Below, piece by piece: positions 1-5,124 of a DNA stretch of 5,205 nt (within the stretch, counting starts at the first letter, position 1; each line of letters opens with the position of its first letter). Origin of the DNA: JBEEMU01 sp043778315 (GTDB taxonomy: Bacteria; Bacteroidota; Bacteroidia; Chitinophagales; Saprospiraceae); assembly GCA_043778315.1 (NCBI GenBank), contig JAYWGJ010000307.1:1-5205 (forward strand), written 5' to 3'. The notes beneath the pieces are model-generated. The model saw only the letters and a program-made list of their open reading frames with translations, did not search any database and was not told where the DNA came from. Both the position numbers and the translations under genes were made by a program.

Positions 1-23
1 TATTGATTTTGAACATTTACTTA

Positions 24-61
24 ATAAAAATTAGCTACTCAACGAATTGAATAGCTAATTT
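24..61 (-). terminator. Intrinsic terminator of the beta-helix lipoprotein gene
   Basis: Read on the minus strand, this is a 15-bp stem (arms 61-47 and 42-28) closed by a TTCG tetraloop at 46-43 and followed by T-rich sequence: five T at 30-26, partly inside the arm, then ATT. All pairs are Watson-Crick except one G-U. On the plus strand that pair becomes a C-A mismatch and no U-tract follows, so the element works best for minus-strand transcription. It begins 58 nt past the lipoprotein stop codon. A UUCG loop and U-tract directly after a coding region is a textbook Rho-independent terminator. Confidence 0.88.
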
Positions 62-119
62 CAACGTTGCAAAAATAGTGCAAATTATTGTATTAACGGA
101 AATAAATTAAGGTAGATTT

Positions 120-1364
120 CTATTGTCCTATTCCGCCTAGTAAATTACCGCTAAACGTATTCACATCGGCAATATTGGAATTGGTGCTGCCCGCGTGTAC
201 GTTGATGGCTTCGTTGCCACCTTTATAGATGCCCCAGCCGCCGCTATTCGTTATTTTACAGTTAGAAATGGCGGCGTAAGGGAAGCCTTCGGCAGTGTTC
301 CCGACCGTCACATTAGCTTTTGTATTTGCTACCATTGCGCCCATCGGCGACTCGCCGCCGCTATCTATATCGCAGTAAGTCAGCACATTAGCGGTGCTAT
401 TATTAAATATAGCGATGCCGCGCCACGCGCCTATACCTGCGCGCACACCTTTAAATACGATAGGTTTCGTTGCCGTGCCGATAGCGACGAGCGCGCCTAC
501 GCCGCCCGTAACTTGTATCGATGTGCCAGGCTTGAACCGCATCTCGATGCCCGCTTCTACCACCAAAGTACCTTCGGCGATAATCACGTCGCCCGTGTTC
601 ACTAAGTACGGCACGTTGAGGCGTTTCATGGTGATATTGCGTTTTATTTTGCCTTCGCCTTGTACTTGTACGAAGTTTAAGCCGTTGCCGAAATAATTGG
701 AGTCGGTGTCTAACGCGCCGAGTTGCGCCGACGTGATGCACACACCCGCTTGCGCACAACCGCTAAATTTGTTGCGCTGAAACGCCCCAAAAGAAGAAAC
801 CGCATCGCAATACACGCCAAAACCGCCGCTTTGTGTGATTTCGCAATCGGTCACTCTGAGTAGCGACGGATACGAATTGGCAAAGCCGCGTACACTGACC
901 GCAAAAAAATCGTTCGCCGCCGAGCCTGCGTTGTTTATTTTGCAATTAGAAACTTCGTTGGCGGTGCTATTTGTCTGAAAACGAATGCCCGCCCAAGTGC
1001 CTACGCCGCTCAGTTTGCCGCGCAAAGTTATCGGATTGACGGGCAAACCTGCGGCTTTGAGCGCGCCTTTTTCTACGGTGATGCCGCTTCCTACGCCCTT
1101 AAACTCGATGATTACGCCAGGCTCTATTTGCAGATACGCCTCGTCGGTCACGACCACATTGCAGTCGATGGTGTAGTCGGGTTCGGTGCTGTTCGGCAGT
1201 CTATCCGTCCAAACGGCATCTTTTTTGATGAAACAACCGTCGAGTCCCGGAGGGCGCACAATCGGCTCTTCCTCTACCGTTTTGGGACGGCAGCCGAAAG
1301 CGGTGAGCATAAGTGCGCAGCTAATCGCGCTAAAAAAAATGGCATTGGGTAAAAAACGAGACAT
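120..1364 (-). CDS. Putative surface or periplasmic lipoprotein, right-handed parallel beta-helix, duplicated module
   Basis: The product is a 414-residue protein that I recognise by fold type, not as a named gene. Residues 1-24 are a lipoprotein signal peptide: a short basic start (MSRF), a hydrophobic core, and a lipobox ending LTAFGC with the acylated Cys at 25. An acidic, Pro-rich linker (EEEPIVRPP, about 31-39) follows. The rest is rich in Gly, Asn, Val and Ile, with short strands and Asn/Gly turns and motifs such as PGVIIEFKG, WAGIRF, NSTAN and NCKI, as in pectate-lyase-like beta-helix repeats. Two modules align, about 64-210 and 253-414: TWAGIRF/AWRGIAI, NSTANEVSNCKI/NSTANVLTYCDI, VTDCEITQSGGFGVY/ISNCKITNSGGWGIY. 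No catalytic signature was seen, so a binding or structural surface role is as likely as a polysaccharide-active one. An in-frame ATG at 1490 would add 42 residues but places basic and aromatic residues encoded by an intergenic repeat before the signal peptide, so the ATG at 1364 was chosen. No Shine-Dalgarno sequence and no convincing promoter are visible upstream. Confidence 0.85.
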   Translation of the reverse strand: MSRFLPNAIFFSAISCALMLTAFGCRPKTVEEEPIVRPPGLDGCFIKKDAVWTDRLPNSTEPDYTIDCNVVVTDEAYLQIEPGVIIEFKGVGSGITVEKGALKAAGLPVNPITLRGKLSGVGTWAGIRFQTNSTANEVSNCKINNAGSAANDFFAVSVRGFANSYPSLLRVTDCEITQSGGFGVYCDAVSSFGAFQRNKFSGCAQAGVCITSAQLGALDTDSNYFGNGLNFVQVQGEGKIKRNITMKRLNVPYLVNTGDVIIAEGTLVVEAGIEMRFKPGTSIQVTGGVGALVAIGTATKPIVFKGVRAGIGAWRGIAIFNNSTANVLTYCDIDSGGESPMGAMVANTKANVTVGNTAEGFPYAAISNCKITNSGGWGIYKGGNEAINVHAGSTNSNIADVNTFSGNLLGGIGQ

Positions 1365-1446
1365 AAAATTGTGGTAGAAAAAGGATATAAATGGAGTTTT
1401 ATTTTTTTTATTGAAGGTTATTTTTTGAGTGTAGAAGTTTTTAAAC

Positions 1447-1478
1447 GCAGAGAAGCAGAGATGCAAAGAAGCAAAGCG
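1447..1478. repeat. Four-unit 8-bp tandem repeat, consensus GCARAGAA
   Basis: Four contiguous octamers lie in exact register: GCAGAGAA, GCAGAGAT, GCAAAGAA and GCAAAGCG. Read on the other strand they give the TTTGC-TTC-TTTGC-type pattern. From memory, similar short-period CGCAAAGA/CGCAGAGA-type strings are scattered between genes in Bacteroidota and other bacteria, with unknown function and frequent spurious small ORFs. The array lies 83 bp upstream of the lipoprotein start. Whether it is dispersed in this genome cannot be told from one copy. Confidence 0.75.
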
Positions 1479-1586
1479 GAAGGTGAACAAAGGTTTTTAT
1501 TGCCACGGAAGAAAAAAATTTCTTTCATTTTTTTATTTTACAACGAAAAAAGACAATTTTTTATTTTAGGGAAAGTGTCTAAAATA

Positions 1587-1598
1587 ATTGGTACCAAT
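1587..1598. repeat. Perfect 12-bp palindrome ATTGGTACCAAT
   Basis: The sequence equals its own reverse complement over 12 bases, with the symmetry axis between 1592 and 1593. It lies in the divergent intergenic region, 223 bp from the lipoprotein start and 242 bp from the Nudix start. It could be a dimeric-regulator site or one end of a small non-coding element, or it could be chance in A/T-rich DNA. No partner copy was found in the window. Confidence 0.5.
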
Positions 1599-1614
1599 AC
1601 TGCTCGTCTTTTGA

Positions 1615-1680
1615 GCCAACACTGCGTTAGATTATCCTTACAATGCGCTGCATTGAGCGTCTAATCTGCCTTGTTTTGGC
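1615..1680. repeat. Nested imperfect inverted repeat centred on position 1648
   Basis: Three arm pairs share almost the same axis. CAATGC (1641-1646) pairs with GCATTG (1650-1655) around the loop GCT. AGATTA (1629-1634) pairs with TAATCT (1662-1667). GCCAA (1615-1619) pairs with TTGGC (1676-1680). The segments between them are mostly unpaired. No T-tract follows on either strand, and both neighbouring genes start away from it, so it is not placed as a terminator. Possible explanations are a binding site, a cruciform or structured RNA, or the remnant of a small mobile element. No function is assigned. Confidence 0.55.
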
Positions 1681-1764
1681 ACAAAATCCTTCACACTATT
1701 TGGCACTACTTATTTTTTCTTCTTTCCTAATAAAATGCAAATTTTACAGCCGCAAAATCTTTTA

Positions 1765-1796
1765 TTGCGTTCTGTTATGCAAATGTAGTATTTTTG
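1765..1796 (+). promoter_or_regulatory. Bacteroidota-type promoter of the Nudix gene
   Basis: A TATTTTTG box at 1789-1796 matches the Bacteroidota -7 consensus TAnnTTTG exactly. TTG at 1765-1767, 21 nt upstream, fits the -33 element. Transcription would start near 1803, giving an A/T-rich leader of about 37 nt with no Shine-Dalgarno sequence before the ATG at 1840. A weak ATGCA/TGCAT inverted pair (1777-1781, 1798-1802) brackets the -7 box. The consensus comes from the literature on Bacteroides-type sigma factors; its use here is inferred. Confidence 0.6.
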
Positions 1797-1839
1797 CTGC
1801 ATAATATAATAGGTATAGTCATAAAATAATATTTTTATA

Positions 1840-2481
1840 ATGAAAATAACGAAACTGAGTGCCGAAACGCTCGAGAGTAAGCTCCTTAGCCGCCCGTTGC
1901 CAGGTGCGTCGGCACAAGCAATCATGGAACACGCGGAGCGCAAAAAACAAATCGCGCTCAACCGCTTAACGCCGATAGCGCACAAAAGCGCGGCGGTACT
2001 CGCGTTGCTTTATCCGCATGCGGCGCAATGGCACGTCGCGCTGATAGTGCGCCCTGAGTACGACGGCGCGCATAGCGGACAAATCGCGTTTCCGGGCGGC
2101 GGCGTAGAGAAAGAAGATGCGAACTTTGAGGCGACCGCGCTCCGCGAAACGCAGGAGGAAATCGGCGTTGCGCCCAACGAAATCAAGGTTTTGCGCGCCC
2201 TCACCGCGCTGTACATTCCCGTAAGTAACTTTATGGTTTACCCGTTTGTGGGCATCGCGGCGGCGCAGCCTGTGTTCATGAAAGACCCGAACGAAGTAGT
2301 AGAGATTTTGGAAGTGCCGTTGTCACATTTTGCCAATAAAAAAAATAAATCGTTCGCTAATCTCGACATCGGGCGCGGCATTCAACTCGTGAATGTGCCG
2401 CATTATACCATCGATAATCATATCCTTTGGGGCGCGACGGCGATGATGCTCGCCGAGCTGATGGCGATGATTGAGGCGTAG
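1840..2481 (+). CDS. Nudix hydrolase, CoA pyrophosphatase family
   Basis: The gene encodes a 213-residue cytoplasmic enzyme predicted to hydrolyse the pyrophosphate bond of coenzyme A or its derivatives, giving 3',5'-ADP and 4'-phosphopantetheine (or an acyl form), using Mg2+ or Mn2+. The CoA-specific signature just before the Nudix box is clear: LIVR at 68-71, then HSGQIAFPGG at 78-87. The Nudix box follows, with a conserved acidic region near 90-93 and RETQEEIGV at 102-110. R102, E103, E106 and E107 are the expected metal-binding and catalytic residues. As in the NUDT7/NudL group, spacing between the first Gly pair and RE is one residue longer than in the generic Nudix pattern. The C-terminal HILWGATAMML (194-204) is also typical of the family, and the length is normal. 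The ATG at 1840 lies just downstream of a good promoter. The gene is monocistronic, divergent from the lipoprotein and convergent with the receptor. The substrate is a family inference; a broader housekeeping Nudix activity cannot be excluded. Confidence 0.93.
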   Translation: MKITKLSAETLESKLLSRPLPGASAQAIMEHAERKKQIALNRLTPIAHKSAAVLALLYPHAAQWHVALIVRPEYDGAHSGQIAFPGGGVEKEDANFEATALRETQEEIGVAPNEIKVLRALTALYIPVSNFMVYPFVGIAAAQPVFMKDPNEVVEILEVPLSHFANKKNKSFANLDIGRGIQLVNVPHYTIDNHILWGATAMMLAELMAMIEA

Positions 2482-2533
2482 GGGATTTTTAGGGTGTTTT
2501 GTTTTGTTTTGGCAAATCTTGTTGCGCGCACAT

Positions 2534-2575
2534 AAAAAAAACGTTTACAAAGCCCTCGAGGGCTTCGCAAACGTT
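2534..2575 (-). terminator. Intrinsic terminator of the TonB-dependent receptor gene
   Basis: On the minus strand, a 16-bp stem (arms 2575-2560 and 2555-2540) closes on a TCGA loop within the palindrome CCCTCGAGGG and runs into eight T at 2541-2534. Two pairs are G-U in the minus-strand RNA. In the plus-strand RNA they become A-C mismatches, and CTAATCC follows instead of a U-tract. It begins 26 nt past the receptor stop codon. The convergent Nudix transcript, ending 58 bp away on the other side, may use the same hairpin less efficiently; no separate plus-strand terminator was seen. Confidence 0.9.
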
Positions 2576-2601
2576 CTAATCCAACTACGCGAAAAAAAAT
2601 T

Positions 2602-5007
2602 CTATAAATTAAAAATCAGTTTTACACTAATATTTCTACCCATATTGAACACGCCGTTTCTGCCTGTCGCGGCGTTGAGCGGCGCGTATTTTAGGCGGCT
2701 GAGGTGATTTTGATAAGCAACGTCGGCGAGATTTTCAGCGTTGATATAAATATTCATGCCGTCTTTTTTGCCGAACGCTCGCACACTCGCACCCATGCCA
2801 AAATTGAGCAGCGTGTAGTCGGGCGTAGCGGTTTCGGTGCGGTCGGCACGGAGTATGTCGTTTTGTCTGAAAAAATAATCAACTCCAAATTTTGCGTAAG
2901 CGTTGCTAAAATATTGCCCTACGGTTTTGAACTGTGCTTTTATTTCGCCGCGATAGTGCGCCGCAGGTGTGTTCGGTAAGTAGCGGGTGCTGTCGGTAGC
3001 GCGGCTTTGCGTTGCCTGTACCGCCGAAAACGAGTTTTCGAAATGCAGCCAATCGAACGGGTGCGGGTGTACATCTATGTACAACTCGCCGCCGAGGAGC
3101 GTCGCCGCGCCTTGTGTAAATTTGTAGGCAGGCGCAGGGTCGCTCGGGTCGGGAATGCTGTCGTTGCCGTTCGCGGTAGTGAGTTTTTGCACATAAATAA
3201 AATTTTGAATGCTATTCACAAACGGGCTGACCTGCAAGGAAACGTGGTCGGAATTGAGCGAGTAAGCCAAATCAATTTGATGACTAATTTCAGATTGTAG
3301 GTTTATGTCGCCGTATTCGTACCTAAATGTGCCTTCGTGTCTACCGTTTGAGCCTAATTCTGCTATGTTTGGTGCGCGAAAACCACGCGAAACATTGAAT
3401 TTTAGCGTAGAAATGCTGTTGATTTGGTACGACGCGCCGATACTTCCCGATACGCCGCTATAATTTTTGTTTTGCGCCTTGAATTTCGTGGTTGTGCTGC
3501 TGTTTTCTACTAAGGTCGGCGCGGCTAAACTGTCCAAAATAAGCTGCTGCGTCTGCATATTCCGATTATCGAAACGCAGTCCGCCCGCGAGCGTCAGCTT
3601 TTTACCGAACGTTTTTTGCGTCAGCGCAAAACCGCCCACATCAAACAAATTGTATTGCGGTATCAGAAACTCCAAACCCCTATTTACATTTTTTTGTTGC
3701 ATTCCGCTCACACCAAAAGACGTTTCCCAACCGTTTTGCGCATTCAAATTGTAGCGCGTATTGTAAGTAATTGTATTCAAATCAAAAAATAAGCCATTGA
3801 TATTTGGGTTTTGCGGGTCGCCAAACTCCTTGCGCTGATTGTTCTGAAAAGCGACATCAAAATTCAAAGTTCCTTTTTTTAATATAAAATAATTATTAGA
3901 AACGACTCTGAAATGATGGATTTTTTGGTGCGGAAAACCAACGGCGTAAGCATTCAAATCGCTTGAATTTGCTGTTTTTTCTACGCCTTCTCTGTTTGTA
4001 AATATAAATTTGCCTGTGCTGTCGCGTTCGCCTTCCGTCAAATTGAGTATCGTATTAAAACTGCTGACGGTGAGGTGCGTGTGTCCCCAGTTTTTATTGA
4101 CACCCAAAAATAGGCTGCCGTCGTACTCCCTGAACCCCGAGTTATACACCTTTCCGTCGTACTTATTTTGGTAGTTGCCCGCAAATTTATTGCTTAATTG
4201 TCCGCGCCATTGCAGCCCGTTTTTGTTGCCCGCATTCATTAGCGAATAAGCCAATAAGCCATTATTTGTTTGATAATTAGAAACAAATTGTGTCTTTATT
4301 TGTCCTTCGTGCCGCGATTTCGGCGCGATGAAATTAATCACACCCGCTATACCGTCCGAGCCATACATTAGGCTGCCCGGACCCTTGATAATCTCTACGC
4401 GCTCCACCGAATTGTCGTCGATTTCGATGCCGTGTTCGTCGCCCCATTGCTGCCCTTCCTGCCGCACGCCGTTATTGAGCGTGATGACGCGGTTGTAACC
4501 CAAACCGCGAATCACGGGTTTCGAGATAGCCGCGCCCGTCGTGATTTGACTGATGCCAGGAACGTTTTTTAAGCCGTCGATGAGGTTCGTCGCGCTGTTT
4601 TGCTGCATCGTGAGCTTGTCGATAGTCGTGATATTGATAGGGTTTTGTCGGAGTTCGGTACCGCGACTTACGCCCGTCACTATCACCTCAGTCAGCTCCT
4701 TCGTTGCGGCTTCCAAGCCAAAATTCAATGTCACAGATTCGCGTACTGCGATATTTTCTATTTTCGTTTTATACCCTTCCATCGTCACCTCAAAAAGATA
4801 ATTGCCGTTTTTGAGGTCGGCTATCATATACGCACCGTTTTCGTCGCTCGTTGCGCCTGTTTTGAGGTCGGAGATATATACCGCCGCGCCTATTAGCGGC
4901 TCGTTCGTTTGCGCATCTTTCAGCGTTCCCGATATTTTATTTTGCGCAAAGCTACTTATTGTATTAAAAATAAATAAAATAGCAATAATAATGAATTTAT
5001 ATTTCAT
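2602..5007 (-). CDS. TonB-dependent outer-membrane receptor with N-terminal carboxypeptidase-like domain, possible metal uptake
   Basis: The product is an 801-residue outer-membrane transporter powered by TonB-ExbB-ExbD. Residues 1-21 are a Sec signal peptide ending SSFA|QN. Residues about 24-103 form a carboxypeptidase-D-like regulatory domain (ISGTLKDAQTNEPLIGAAV...GAY...GNYLFEV...GYK), usual in Bacteroidota receptors. A TonB-box-like ELTEVIVTG (104-112) leads into the plug at about 118-228, with PVIRGLGYNRV (164-174), QQWGDEHG (186-193), VERVEIIKGPGSLMYGSDGIAGVINF (201-226) in family order. The rest is a beta-barrel, including RGFRAPN (541-547), GRHEGTFRYEYGD (555-567) and NHLSRLKY (767-774). 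His-rich stretches (FPHQKIHHF 358-366, DVHPHPFDWLHF 645-656) and the WGDEHG plug motif recall ZnuD-like zinc receptors, so metal uptake is a reasonable guess; the substrate is unproven. An ATG at 5046 would put 13 extra residues before the signal peptide, so 5007 is preferred. No SusD-like partner lies downstream, which argues against a SusC glycan system. The coding frame is intact, with its own terminator and likely its own promoter. Confidence 0.93.
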   Translation of the reverse strand: MKYKFIIIAILFIFNTISSFAQNKISGTLKDAQTNEPLIGAAVYISDLKTGATSDENGAYMIADLKNGNYLFEVTMEGYKTKIENIAVRESVTLNFGLEAATKELTEVIVTGVSRGTELRQNPINITTIDKLTMQQNSATNLIDGLKNVPGISQITTGAAISKPVIRGLGYNRVITLNNGVRQEGQQWGDEHGIEIDDNSVERVEIIKGPGSLMYGSDGIAGVINFIAPKSRHEGQIKTQFVSNYQTNNGLLAYSLMNAGNKNGLQWRGQLSNKFAGNYQNKYDGKVYNSGFREYDGSLFLGVNKNWGHTHLTVSSFNTILNLTEGERDSTGKFIFTNREGVEKTANSSDLNAYAVGFPHQKIHHFRVVSNNYFILKKGTLNFDVAFQNNQRKEFGDPQNPNINGLFFDLNTITYNTRYNLNAQNGWETSFGVSGMQQKNVNRGLEFLIPQYNLFDVGGFALTQKTFGKKLTLAGGLRFDNRNMQTQQLILDSLAAPTLVENSSTTTKFKAQNKNYSGVSGSIGASYQINSISTLKFNVSRGFRAPNIAELGSNGRHEGTFRYEYGDINLQSEISHQIDLAYSLNSDHVSLQVSPFVNSIQNFIYVQKLTTANGNDSIPDPSDPAPAYKFTQGAATLLGGELYIDVHPHPFDWLHFENSFSAVQATQSRATDSTRYLPNTPAAHYRGEIKAQFKTVGQYFSNAYAKFGVDYFFRQNDILRADRTETATPDYTLLNFGMGASVRAFGKKDGMNIYINAENLADVAYQNHLSRLKYAPLNAATGRNGVFNMGRNISVKLIFNL

Positions 5008-5027
5008 TGAGATTTTTTTTATAAGAT

Positions 5028-5062
5028 TAAAGATACATTGTAGCAATACAATGCACGAACAA
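5028..5062 (-). promoter_or_regulatory. Candidate promoter of the receptor gene
   Basis: On the minus strand, TATCTTTA at 5035-5028 matches the TAnnTTTG -7 box at all positions but the last. A TTG at 5062-5060 could serve as the -33 element, with a 24-nt spacer that is longer than ideal. The start point would be near 5022, leaving a short A-rich leader (several A at 5019-5012) before the ATG at 5007 and no Shine-Dalgarno sequence. The match is imperfect, so this is tentative. Confidence 0.35.
5036..5053. promoter_or_regulatory. Candidate operator: perfect inverted repeat CATTGTA-GCAA-TACAATG
   Basis: Two perfect 7-bp arms surround a 4-bp spacer (18 bp in all). The repeat ends 28 bp upstream of the receptor start codon and abuts the candidate -7 box, where a repressor would block RNA polymerase. 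No T-tract follows it on the minus strand, so it is not a terminator. The geometry suits a homodimeric regulator such as a Fur/Zur-type or MarR-type protein, but the sequence is not a known consensus I can name. Use as an operator is inferred from position and symmetry. Confidence 0.45.
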
Positions 5063-5091
5063 CTTTGCGCAACGACGGTCGTTGCACAAAG
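5063..5091 (-). terminator. 13-bp hairpin between the partial gene and the receptor, possible terminator
   Basis: On the minus strand the arms CTTTGTGCAACGA (5091-5079) and TCGTTGCGCAAAG (5075-5063) pair over 13 bp around a CCG loop, with one G-U pair that becomes a C-A mismatch on the plus strand. This bias matches the two clear terminators in the window. It begins 33 nt after the stop of the putative upstream gene and precedes the receptor promoter, as a terminator would. The sequence after it is only TTGTTCG rather than a full U-tract, so a weak terminator, an attenuator or a protein-binding site are all possible. Confidence 0.45.
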
Positions 5092-5124
5092 CAGATAGTA
5101 AAAAGAAATAATTTTGGAAAAAAT

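Larger units (their letters stand above)
1365..1839. other. Divergent intergenic region, 475 bp, no supported gene
   Basis: This A/T-rich stretch separates the divergent starts of the lipoprotein and Nudix genes. It contains an 8-bp tandem repeat (1447-1478), a 12-bp palindrome (1587-1598), a nested inverted repeat (1615-1680) and the Nudix promoter (1765-1796). Homopolymer A and T runs fill 1380-1430 and 1505-1570. Open frames exist on both strands, but their composition is not coding-like and none resembles a known protein. Twenty-five bases apart, the 8-mer TTTGGCAC occurs twice, at about 1675-1682 and 1700-1707. The region is long for a compact genome and carries more symmetry than two promoters need. 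Confidence 0.7.

Noticed and set aside
70..77. Minus-strand TATTTTTG, an exact -7 box match
   Set aside because: It lies between the lipoprotein stop and its terminator, has no -33 TTG at suitable distance, and a transcript from it would end at once at the hairpin.
195..605. Plus-strand open frames opposite the lipoprotein gene, the longest with 136 codons
   Set aside because: They are complementary to a well-supported coding frame and arise from its G/C-rich third positions; the Ala/Arg/His-rich translations look like shadows.
1365..1490. In-frame 42-residue N-terminal extension of the lipoprotein starting at 1490
   Set aside because: The extension is encoded partly by the 8-bp tandem repeat and would bury a good lipoprotein signal peptide and lipobox inside the protein.
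1488..1495. Minus-strand AACCTTTG as a -7 box for the lipoprotein gene
   Set aside because: It has a mismatch in the conserved TA, lies 124 nt upstream of the start and lacks a clear -33 element, so it is too weak to call.
1371..1664. Plus-strand 97-codon open frame in the divergent intergenic region
   Set aside because: It is translated from A/T runs and the tandem repeat (RREAEMQRSKAEG), has no recognisable domain and covers half of the nested inverted repeat; such frames are common artefacts over these repeats.
1710..1985. Minus-strand 91-codon open frame overlapping the Nudix start
   Set aside because: About half lies antisense to the Nudix gene and the rest in its promoter region; no protein features.
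2496..2510. Three tandem GTTTT units after the Nudix stop codon
   Set aside because: A short low-complexity run in A/T-rich DNA; no hairpin precedes it, so it is not a terminator.
5008..5046. Upstream start of the receptor at 5046
   Set aside because: It would put 13 residues before a canonical signal peptide and its coding sequence would overlap the candidate operator repeat and -7 box.
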